Shown here one piece after another: positions 56,202-63,176 of a stretch of DNA of 64,000 bases (within the stretch, counting starts at the first letter, position 1; every line of letters starts with the position of its first letter). The DNA is taken from positions 1,416,698-1,480,697 of the forward strand of contig JAAVVV010000001.1 in NCBI GenBank assembly GCA_023910605.1. The letters are read 5' to 3'. Source of the DNA: Bosea sp. (in: a-proteobacteria). GTDB lineage: Bacteria > Pseudomonadota > Alphaproteobacteria > Rhizobiales > Beijerinckiaceae. The notes under the pieces were generated by a model. That model was not told the DNA's origin. It searched no databases and saw only the letters and a list, made by a program, of their open reading frames with translations. Both the position numbers and the translations under genes were made by a program.

Positions 56202-59200
56202 TCAGCTTGCCAGAACGCGCTGCGGCGGGAAGGTGACCTCGACGAGCGTGCCTTCGTTCTTGGCGCTGGTGATCTGGATCGCGCCCTTGTTGGCTTCGAC
56301 AAGCGCCTTGGTGATCGGCAGGCCCAGGCCGGTGCCGCCCGTGCCGGCGGAGCTGGCGCGGCGCGTGGAGGCGACCTGTCGGAAGGGCTCCATCGCCATG
56401 CCGAGTTCCTTCTCGGTCATGCCGATGCCGGTGTCGCGCACGCGCAGGATCACCTCGCCCCGGTCGCCCAGCGCGGTCGACAGGATGACCTGGCCGCCCG
56501 CATCGGTGAACTTCACCGCATTGGACAGGATGTTGATGACGATCTGAAGCAGGCTGCGCTCATCGGCCACCACCGAAGGCAGCTTGGGCTGCAGGCCCGT
56601 GCGCAGCACCACGCGCTGGCGGTTGGCCTCCGGCTGGAGCAGCCCGACGGCGGTCGAGGCGATGTCGTTGAGGTTCACCCCGGTGAAGGTGAGGTCCATC
56701 TTGCCGGCCTCGATCTTGGCGAGGTCGAGCAGATCGTTGATGAGGCTGATGAGATAGCCGCCCGACTGGTGGATGTCGCTGAGATATTCCTTGTAGCGCT
56801 CGTTCCCGATCGGGCCGAAGCGCTCCTCGCTCATCACCTCGGTGAAGCCCAGGATGGCGTTGAGCGGCGTGCGAATCTCGTGGCTGATTTTGGCGAGCAC
56901 ATCCGATTTCTGCGCGCTGGCCTGCTCGGCGCTGCGGCGAGCCTCCACAAGGTCGGCTTCGGCGCGCTTCCAGGCGGTGATGTCGCGCAGCACCACCGAG
57001 TACTTGCGCTCCGGATCGTCGGCGACGCGGCCCATGGTCATGTAGAGCGGGATGCGCCCGCCCTGCCGCACGCGGCCGGTGACCTCGCGCCCGTCGTTGA
57101 GCAGCGCCGCGACGCCGCCGCCCTTCAACCCCTCAAGATAGTCGAGCGCCGTGATGTGGCTTTCCGGCGCCAGCAGCAGCGTGAAGTTCTCGCCGGTGAC
57201 CTCGCGCTGGTCATAGCCGAACAGCGCCTCCGCCGAGCGGTTGAGCGAAAGGATTCGCCCGCGCTCGTCCAGCGTCGCCACCCCGTCGGTGGCCGTGTCG
57301 AGGATCGCGGTCAGCTCGCGCTTTTCCGCCTGGGCGCGGGCGAATTCGAGCTTCAGCGCCTCAACCCGCTGCGCGTCGACATTGTCGAGCGCGCGGCGGA
57401 ACGACATCAGCGTCGCCGCCTCGCCCTGCCAGGAGATGGCCGAGAGCCGCGCGTCGACCGGCTCGAACTCGCCGTCGCGCCGCAGCAGGGCCAGCATGCC
57501 GCCGCCCTCGGTTGGCGCGCCGCCACGGAACAGCCTTTGCTCGCCCACGGCAGCGAGGGCATCGAAATCGTCATGGTCGAGCAGGTCGAGCAGGGTGCGG
57601 TTGGCATAGATCATCCGCCCCCCCTGCATGACCAGCACGCCGATGGGCAGCTTGTCGAGCAGGCTTGCGAAGAGATCGTCCGGCGCTGGGGCGGGCGGCT
57701 CGGCGTCGAAGATGCGCCGTGCCTCGCGGTTCACCGCGTCAAGCCGCGCTGCCTCGAGGCGGGCCACTTCGAGCTTGGCGAGCTCGAGCCGAGCCGCATC
57801 GAGCCGTCCAGGGTCGTGCCTGTTCGTGTCGGCGTGCTCCTCCGGCTCCGGTTGGTCCGCCGCGCCGCGGAGGGCGGATGGCGTCGGCGAGGCGGCGAGA
57901 GCCGAGGCCGGCTCGTCCTCGCCATCGATCCGCGCGCCGAGCGCCTTGGCGATTTCCCGGAAGGCATTGCGCTCGGAACTCGTCAGCCGCGGGATCTGCA
58001 CGTCGAGCGGCCTGATCCGGACCACATTGCTGGGGGGCGGCAGGGCGATGACGGGTGCGCTGACCTGAGAATCGGCCGGTGGAGCCGGCGGCAGCGCATC
58101 AGGCTGGTTGGCTGGCTCTTCATCCGCAATGGCGTCGGCTGCTCCAGGTTCGAGGCTGGCCGGCTCCGGTTCGGCAGCGATTTCGGCAGCGATCTCGGTC
58201 TCATCCGGCTGCTGCGCCCCGGACTCGCTTTCGTCCGCCGCCGCAGCGGCAACTTCCGGCGTGACAGCTGCAGATGCAACGACAGGTGCGACGGCGGATG
58301 CGTCAATCACCGGCGGGGCGGGCTCCGCCTCGGCCAGCGCCGGCGGGAAAGGCTCGGTCGCATCGGTCTGGACGATGCCGAAGCCGCGCCAGCCCAGCAG
58401 GCTGCGCGCGCTGTCCGTCACCGGCAGTCCCGACAGCGTGACCCGATAAGCCCGGTCGCTGCGATGGATGCGCCACAGGCTCTGCTTGCCGCTCCAGGTC
58501 CGGTCTGCTGACAAGGCGCGCCCGACCGCGCCGTCAGGGTCGTGCACCACATCGCCGCACAGCTCGCTCCAGTGCCGGCCCGTCATGGCATCGGCCAGTT
58601 CCTGCCCGAATATGGAGACAGCCTCAGGCGAAAATGAGCGGATCAGGCCATCTGGCGCCAGCTCCCAAAGAAAGCGCAGCTTGGCCGGCAAGGTCGCGGC
58701 CGGCGTCGCGGCAGGCCAGGCCGCCAGCCCGAGGGCGTTGGCAGCCGCCGCAGTCTCGGACGACTCCAGGACCGGCGTCTCCAGGACCGGCGTATCCAGG
58801 ACCGGCGTATCCACGACCGGCGTCTCCAGGACGGGCTTATCCAGGACGGGCATGTTCGCGATTGGCGCCGCAGCCGCCTCAAGCTCCGCCACGCCCTGCG
58901 CGGCGACGAGCAGCGTCAAGTCTCCATCCGCGCCCATCAGGCGCCTGCAGGCGCAGGTCAGGATCACTGGACCAGCCGCAAGGGGCAGTTCAAGCCGCTC
59001 GAGGCGCACGCCGCCCAAGGGCGCGAGCCCGCCGGCGAGTCTGGCGAGCCGCGCGGCCGTCTGCGGCGCAAAGCCGCGCTTCGCCAGCGCGAGCCCGGCG
59101 GCGTTGCCGTTGACGGGGTTTGCGCCCAGCTTGTCGAGCAGCATCACAGCGGCATCCTGCCGGAGGAACGGCGCAAGGCCGGCGTCGCGCTCAAGGCGCG

Positions 59201-59255
59201 AAACCAGGTCCTTCCAGCATTCGTTTGGGGCAATGCTCAACGTGGGGCCGTCCAC
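56202..59255 (-). CDS. PAS-containing sensor histidine kinase, PdhS (PleC/DivJ homologue) type
   Basis: 1017 residues from a GTG. An N-terminal region of ~440 residues is Pro/Ala-rich and variable, with pentapeptide repeats (PVLET, PVLDT) near 135-165. A PAS domain lies at about 535-640, a second at 660-770, HisKA with His792 in SHEIRTPLNAILGFTEVMSEERFGPIG, and HATPase with NILSNAVKFT, DTGIGM, GTGLGLPI. The stretch FGPIGN.RYKEYLSDIHQSGG...INDLLDLAKIEAGK is that of PdhS in Brucella, which controls DivK and thus CtrA and asymmetric division. No membrane helices, as in PdhS. No receiver domain. Gene symbol not given since the orthologue is inferred. Confidence 0.87.
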   Translation of the reverse strand: MDGPTLSIAPNECWKDLVSRLERDAGLAPFLRQDAAVMLLDKLGANPVNGNAAGLALAKRGFAPQTAARLARLAGGLAPLGGVRLERLELPLAAGPVILTCACRRLMGADGDLTLLVAAQGVAELEAAAAPIANMPVLDKPVLETPVVDTPVLDTPVLETPVLESSETAAAANALGLAAWPAATPAATLPAKLRFLWELAPDGLIRSFSPEAVSIFGQELADAMTGRHWSELCGDVVHDPDGAVGRALSADRTWSGKQSLWRIHRSDRAYRVTLSGLPVTDSARSLLGWRGFGIVQTDATEPFPPALAEAEPAPPVIDASAVAPVVASAAVTPEVAAAAADESESGAQQPDETEIAAEIAAEPEPASLEPGAADAIADEEPANQPDALPPAPPADSQVSAPVIALPPPSNVVRIRPLDVQIPRLTSSERNAFREIAKALGARIDGEDEPASALAASPTPSALRGAADQPEPEEHADTNRHDPGRLDAARLELAKLEVARLEAARLDAVNREARRIFDAEPPAPAPDDLFASLLDKLPIGVLVMQGGRMIYANRTLLDLLDHDDFDALAAVGEQRLFRGGAPTEGGGMLALLRRDGEFEPVDARLSAISWQGEAATLMSFRRALDNVDAQRVEALKLEFARAQAEKRELTAILDTATDGVATLDERGRILSLNRSAEALFGYDQREVTGENFTLLLAPESHITALDYLEGLKGGGVAALLNDGREVTGRVRQGGRIPLYMTMGRVADDPERKYSVVLRDITAWKRAEADLVEARRSAEQASAQKSDVLAKISHEIRTPLNAILGFTEVMSEERFGPIGNERYKEYLSDIHQSGGYLISLINDLLDLAKIEAGKMDLTFTGVNLNDIASTAVGLLQPEANRQRVVLRTGLQPKLPSVVADERSLLQIVINILSNAVKFTDAGGQVILSTALGDRGEVILRVRDTGIGMTEKELGMAMEPFRQVASTRRASSAGTGGTGLGLPITKALVEANKGAIQITSAKNEGTLVEVTFPPQRVLAS
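58765..58854 (-). repeat. six 15-bp tandem repeats within the kinase gene
   Basis: Six in-frame 15-base units, TCCAGGACCGGCGTC and close variants, coding PVL(E/D)T pentapeptides at about residues 135-165 of the kinase. The repeat is in frame, so changes in copy number would lengthen or shorten a linker without breaking the protein. Confidence 0.9.
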
Positions 59256-59259
59256 TTGC

Positions 59260-59274
59260 TTAATGAACCCTTAA
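59260..59274. promoter_or_regulatory. candidate CtrA box (TTAA-N7-TTAA)
   Basis: TTAATGAACCCTTAA is a perfect TTAA-N7-TTAA. It ends 5 bases before the GTG of the PdhS-type kinase on the minus strand. In Caulobacter and relatives CtrA binds this form. The place is very close to the start codon, so binding would block transcription, or the real start is further in. The kinase acts on the CtrA pathway in relatives, so a feedback loop is plausible. Confidence 0.6.
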
Positions 59275-59421
59275 TATAACGGCGCCGGGGTCAGAATCCA
59301 TTCATCAAATGGCCTTGGTCCCGCCTGCATGATGTGACGGTTAATGACGCTGCGTCCGCTGTCCGGCCTGCTGGTTCGCGGGTTTGCGCGGTCGTCTGCG
59401 GCGTCGGGGCCATGCCTTGAT

Positions 59422-59454
59422 TTGTGCGTCGCAACATGATATTGCGCTGCACAA
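59422..59454. promoter_or_regulatory. inverted repeat, candidate PhaR operator of the phasin gene
   Basis: TTGTGCGTCGCAA, spacer CATGATA, then TTGCGCTGCACAA: 13-base arms with two mismatches. It ends about 70 bases upstream of the phasin start. PhaR repressors of polyhydroxyalkanoate granules bind TGC-x-GCA-like sites, and a TTGCGxTGCACAA core is what I recall in front of alphaproteobacterial phasin genes. Regulator identity is inferred. Confidence 0.6.
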
Positions 59455-59524
59455 TAAAAGGCATCGGAGAGGGCGGCCTTCCCTCGGCCCGTTCCCCATG
59501 CCCAACCCGAGGAAGGAAGCTGCC

Positions 59525-59899
59525 ATGGTTGCCAAGCCCCCCTACGACGTTCCCCCTGAAATGCGTGAGTTCGCCGAGAAGAGCGTTGACCAGGCACGCA
59601 AGGCTTTTGACGGCTTCATGGGCGCTGCCCATAAGGCGGTCGAAACGGTGAGCGGCTCGACCGAGTCCGCCCGCGCCAATGCCGAGCAGTCCGCCCAGAA
59701 GGCGATGGCCTATGCCGAGCAGAACGTGGCCGCCGCCTTTGACCTCGCTCAGAAGCTTGTCCGCGCCAAGGATCCGGCTGAGGTGCTGCAGCACCAGAAC
59801 GAATTCGTGAAGGTGCAGATGGCTTCCTTCCAGCGCCAGATGAATGAGCTTGGCGCTGCCGTGCAGAAGGCAGCGAGCAACGCCACCAAGACGAAATGA
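59525..59899 (+). CDS. phasin
   Basis: 124 residues, all helical. The phasin_2 region spans most of it: PPEMREFAEKSVDQARKAFDGFMGAA, then Ala-rich amphipathic helices and FDLAQKLVRAKDPAEVLQHQNEFVKVQMASFQRQMNELG. Phasins coat polyhydroxyalkanoate granules. The ATG is preceded by GAGGAAGGAAG. An upstream start would add 47 residues including the operator, and is unlikely. A second phasin-like gene follows after 78 bases. Confidence 0.92.
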   Translation: MVAKPPYDVPPEMREFAEKSVDQARKAFDGFMGAAHKAVETVSGSTESARANAEQSAQKAMAYAEQNVAAAFDLAQKLVRAKDPAEVLQHQNEFVKVQMASFQRQMNELGAAVQKAASNATKTK

Positions 59900-59907
59900 T
59901 CCACGCC

Positions 59908-59941
59908 GTCCCGGCCGGGACCTTCGGGTCCCGACCGGGAC
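59908..59941 (+). terminator. long hairpin between the two phasin genes
   Basis: GTCCCGGCCGGGACC, loop TTCG, and its complement with a single mismatch: a 15-bp GC stem with a tetraloop. No T-run follows, so it may weaken rather than stop transcription, or protect the 3' end of the first message. Confidence 0.55.
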
Positions 59942-59977
59942 GGGTTACCCAACAGCCGCCAACCGGATGCAAAAGCC

Positions 59978-60982
59978 ATGAACAAGCCCGCAAAGCCCGT
60001 CTCCCTCGCCCCCGTGAAGGCGCTTTCGACGCCTGCTCCGGTGGCCCAGCCCGCGCTCGCAAAAGTTGCCGAGACGCCCGTCGAGAAGCCTTTCGCCGCG
60101 CAGGCCGAGAGCGCGCAGCCGCAAGCGGTTGCAGCGCCCAGGGTTGAAGCGCCGAAGCCCGAGGCCGCGACGGTCGAGGCCACCAGGCCGGAAGTCCCGA
60201 AGGCTGAATCGCCCAGGCCCCAAGCTGACAGGCCGCAGGCTTACAAGCCCGCTGCTGGCATGCCCGAGGCTGGCAAGCTCGAAGAGAGGCCAGCTGCTGG
60301 CACCGTCGCCGCACCGGCCCCGCCCAGTGTCGTGGCCATCACGCCTGCCTCGGCTCCAGCGAAGCCGGCAGAAAAGGCCGCAGTCCAGATGCCTGCCCCC
60401 AGGGAAATTGTTGCCAGGCCTGCCGCTGCCAAGCCTGCCGCTGCCAAGTCCGGGCCTGCCAGGCCTGCCGCTGCCAAGTCTGCCGCTGCCAAGTCCGGGC
60501 CTGCCAAGTCTGCCGCTGCCAAGTCCGGGCCTGCCAAGCCTGCCGCTGCCAAGTCTGCCGCTGCCAAGTCCGGGCCTGCGCCCAAGGCGGCTGGCAAGAT
60601 TGCTGACGCGGCGCCTGCCAATCCACTGTCGGCGTTAGGCTCCCTGTTCTCCATGCCCGGCCTTTCGCCCGGCTTCGTGCCGCCTGCTCTCGCGGCCACC
60701 GAGTTTCCAGTTCCCGCTTTCAGCGCGGACATGATGGCCGAGTTCGCCTCGCGCTGGCTTGATGCCGCCCGCACGCTCGGGACGGTCCAGGCACGGCTGC
60801 TCGATCATGGCGTGAGGCAACTCAAGGCCGGCATGGCCGAGTTCGAGGCCTGCGCCCGCTCGTCGCATCCGTCTGAATTGGTGGTGATCCAGGCCCGGGC
60901 GCTTCGCCGCAGCAGCGATGACCTCACCGACACGATCAAGGCCGTGTCGGACACTGCGCGCAAGGCTGCCGCGCCGCGCTGA
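59978..60982 (+). CDS. phasin-like protein with Ala/Lys/Pro-rich repeat region
   Basis: 334 residues in three parts. 1-145 is Pro/Ala/Lys/Glu-rich, disordered. About 145-205 is a repeat of AAAKSGPA-type octapeptides (coded at about 60415-60582), like the histone-H1/PhaF tails that bind DNA. From 240 on is a phasin-type helical domain (FSADMMAEFASRWLDAARTLGTVQARLLDHGVRQLKAGM...). By analogy with PhaF, it could link polyhydroxyalkanoate granules to the nucleoid. The analogy is inference. Confidence 0.8.
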   Translation: MNKPAKPVSLAPVKALSTPAPVAQPALAKVAETPVEKPFAAQAESAQPQAVAAPRVEAPKPEAATVEATRPEVPKAESPRPQADRPQAYKPAAGMPEAGKLEERPAAGTVAAPAPPSVVAITPASAPAKPAEKAAVQMPAPREIVARPAAAKPAAAKSGPARPAAAKSAAAKSGPAKSAAAKSGPAKPAAAKSAAAKSGPAPKAAGKIADAAPANPLSALGSLFSMPGLSPGFVPPALAATEFPVPAFSADMMAEFASRWLDAARTLGTVQARLLDHGVRQLKAGMAEFEACARSSHPSELVVIQARALRRSSDDLTDTIKAVSDTARKAAAPR

Positions 60983-61106
60983 GCGTCGCGGCCCGGATTT
61001 GAGGGGGGCTTCGGGTGGGCGCGTTCCTCACCGGGGCCGGCCTTGCTTTTCCGGCCGGCAAAGCCTAGACGTTCGCGCCGCGCAGGGGTATTGAGCCTCC
61101 CGACGT

Positions 61107-61183
61107 GCCGCCATAGCTCAGTTGGTTAGAGCGCTAGATTGTGGATCTAGAGGTCCCCCGTTCAAGCCGGGGTGGCGGTACCA
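61107..61183 (+). tRNA. tRNA-His (anticodon GTG)
   Basis: Acceptor GCCGCCA/TGGCGGT (first pair G-T), D stem GCTC/GAGC, anticodon stem CTAGA/TCTAG with loop TTGTGGA (anticodon GTG), T stem CCCCG/CGGGG with TTCAAGC, discriminator A and encoded CCA. The base before position 1 is T, so the extra G-1 of ordinary tRNA-His is missing, and A73 replaces C73. This pair of traits is known for many alphaproteobacteria. Confidence 0.96.
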
Positions 61184-61374
61184 TTCTTCCCGTCCGGCCT
61201 GGCTCGGCACAGCGCGGTGGCGCCGCGCCTGGCGCTCAACCGGCGGCTTTTCCGCCCTTGCGCCGCCGCATCTCGACCCCATATCATCGTTGCGGCCAGA
61301 TCAACGGGCCGTCGCTTGCGCCGCATGAGGCGGGCTTGCGGATTTTCACGAAGTGCCTAGCAGGGCTTCGATCG

Positions 61375-61803
61375 ATGACACGATTTCCTTCGCTGTCGCA
61401 CCCGTTCATGCTTGGGTTCGACGATATCGAGCGAGCGCTCGACCGGGTCGCCAAGGCGACCAATGACGGCTATCCGCCCTACAATATCGAGCGCGTCAGC
61501 CGCACCGAAACAGAACCGGAGAGGCTCCGCATCACGCTCGCGGTGGCAGGCTTCACCCGCGAGCAGCTCGAGATCACGCTCGAGGAGAACCAGCTCCTGA
61601 TCCGGGGCCGCCAGGTCGAGGACAAGAGCCGGGCCTATCTCCACCGCGGGATCGCCGCTCGCCAGTTCCAGCGCACCTTCCTCCTCGCCGATGGCATGGA
61701 GGTGCTGGGCGCGGACCTGTCCAACGGCCTCCTCGCGGTCGATCTCGCACGGCCGGAGCCCGAGCGCATCGTGCGCCGGATCGACATTCTCGCCCGCGAC
61801 TGA
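61375..61803 (+). CDS. Hsp20/alpha-crystallin small heat shock protein
   Basis: 142 residues. The alpha-crystallin domain spans about 33-135, with YNIERVS, LRITLAVAGFTREQLEITLEENQLLIRGR and the late GLLAVDLARPEPE (in place of GVL.V..PK). It holds unfolding proteins under stress. An ATG at 61375 with only a weak ribosome binding site; I saw no ROSE-type thermosensor. It lies 191 bases from tRNA-His and 113 bases before the DUF1150 gene, its usual partner. Confidence 0.93.
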   Translation: MTRFPSLSHPFMLGFDDIERALDRVAKATNDGYPPYNIERVSRTETEPERLRITLAVAGFTREQLEITLEENQLLIRGRQVEDKSRAYLHRGIAARQFQRTFLLADGMEVLGADLSNGLLAVDLARPEPERIVRRIDILARD

Positions 61804-61916
61804 CCCTTTCGGCATACGGCGCCGGATTTGCCTGCCAGGCCGCAGGCGGTGCCGGCGTGGACCTTTTCGCGCAGCCGCGCAGTTTCACCCATGGCCTCGC
61901 TGTGCAGGAGGATGCG

Positions 61917-62207
61917 ATGAGAAGCACTGACAAGCGCAAGACTGACAAGCGCAAGACGGTCCCCCGTGACCAACTGTTCTCCCTCGCCGACCTCGCCGCG
62001 CTTGGCACGGGGCAGGTCGCCTATGTCCGGCCCATGCGCTCCGAGGAGGTGCGCAAGCTGGTGCCCCAGGCGCGCGACATCCCCGGCGGGCTGGACCTCT
62101 TCGCCCTGCTGGACGCGGACGGCACGCCGATCATGATCGCGGACTCGCGCGATGAATTGACGGCGAACGCCATCGAGAACGAGCTTACCACGGTGTCAGT
62201 GCACTGA
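61917..62207 (+). CDS. DUF1150 family protein
   Basis: 96 residues. RDQLFSLADLAALGTGQVAYVRPM, LFALLDADGTPIMIADSRDELTANAIENELTTVSVH is the DUF1150 signature. A strong AGGAGG precedes the ATG. The first 14 residues carry a duplicated TDKRK (two 15-base units). It is generally found beside hsp20 in Hyphomicrobiales, as here. Its role is not known. Confidence 0.88.
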   Translation: MRSTDKRKTDKRKTVPRDQLFSLADLAALGTGQVAYVRPMRSEEVRKLVPQARDIPGGLDLFALLDADGTPIMIADSRDELTANAIENELTTVSVH

Positions 62208-62261
62208 AGGCCTGATGAGCCGAACCTGCTGGCGCGGGCTGTGGCCTGCGCCGGTTTCCGT

Positions 62262-63047
62262 TCACGCCTCCGGGGCGCCCGTCATCGCCGCCACGGCCCG
62301 GATCAGCAAGGCTATGTCGCTGTCGCGCGACAGCCTGTGGTCGCCATCCTTCACCAGCGTCAACGTCACGTCATCGGCGGGCAGGTGTTCGACAAGCGTC
62401 ATGGCATGCTGCCACGGCACGTCGGGGTCCTGCATGCCCTGCAGGATCGCGATGGGACAGCCCGGCTCGATCGGCTTGCCCAGCATCAGATGGTTGCGGC
62501 CATCCTCGATCAGCGCCCGCGTGATCGGGTAGGGCTCGGGCGCATAGGCCGACGCGCGCAGCCAGCGGCCCTGGCTCATGATCTCCTCGCGGATCGCCGG
62601 GCCGAACTGCGCCCACATCAGCGCTTCGGTGAAGTCGACGGCCGGCGCGATCAGCACCAGCCCGCCCGGAGACCGACCCTTCGCCCTGAGCGCCCGCGCC
62701 GCCAGCAACGCGAGCCACCCGCCCATGGACGAGCCCACGAGGATGGGCTTCTCGCCGCCAGCATGGGCGATCATGGCGAGGACATCCGCCAGCCAGACCG
62801 CGATCGTGGCTTCATCGAAGGACCCGCCGCTCTCGCCATGACCGGTATAGTCGAAGCGCAGCAGCGCGCGGCCCTCCTGCGCGGCCCAGTTCGCCAGCGC
62901 CTCCGCTTTCGTGGCGCGCATGTCCGAACGGAAGCCGCCGAGCCAGATCACGGCAGGCCCGGCGCCCTGCTGCGCCAGATAGGCGAGCTCGCGGCGGCCC
63001 GGCGCGTCATGCCGTGTCAAAAACTGTGGGTGCGGGCGCATGAGCAT
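62262..63047 (-). CDS. alpha/beta hydrolase (ABHD10-like)
   Basis: 261 residues. The fold is clear: WLGGFRSDMRATKAEALANW, RFDYTGHGESGG, nucleophile Ser in VGSSMGGWLAL, the acidic residue near GMQDPDVPW, and His in KDGDHRLSR. This order, with GGFRSDM and FDYTGHGxSGG, is the ABHD10/BNRC type of esterase, found in alphaproteobacteria and mitochondria, and thought to remove acyl or glucuronoyl groups. Substrate not known. Confidence 0.92.
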   Translation of the reverse strand: MLMRPHPQFLTRHDAPGRRELAYLAQQGAGPAVIWLGGFRSDMRATKAEALANWAAQEGRALLRFDYTGHGESGGSFDEATIAVWLADVLAMIAHAGGEKPILVGSSMGGWLALLAARALRAKGRSPGGLVLIAPAVDFTEALMWAQFGPAIREEIMSQGRWLRASAYAPEPYPITRALIEDGRNHLMLGKPIEPGCPIAILQGMQDPDVPWQHAMTLVEHLPADDVTLTLVKDGDHRLSRDSDIALLIRAVAAMTGAPEA

Positions 63048-63100
63048 GGCATCTCCCTGTCATGGTGCTTGGACCTGATGCCGTGATTCGTGCCAGGATG

Positions 63101-63117
63101 CCGCGACAATGTCGCGG
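63101..63117. promoter_or_regulatory. perfect 17-bp palindrome, possible operator
   Basis: CCGCGACAATGTCGCGG reads the same on both strands around a central A. It lies between the divergent hydrolase and glycosyltransferase genes, 54 bases upstream of the first. A dimeric regulator could bind it, but the palindrome may be only a hairpin. Confidence 0.35.
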
Positions 63118-63176
63118 CCAGCCTTTGGAGACCCGGTCTCGGCAGCGGCCTTATGTGGTGATGCCCAAGCCTTTTG

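Noticed and set aside
60415..60582. Repeat DNA in the phasin-like gene as an independent mobile repeat
   Set aside because: The units are in frame and encode the AAAKSGPA octapeptide; it is part of the gene.
61184..61374. ROSE-type RNA thermometer before hsp20
   Set aside because: I do not see the conserved pairing with the ribosome binding site; the leader also lacks a clear Shine-Dalgarno.
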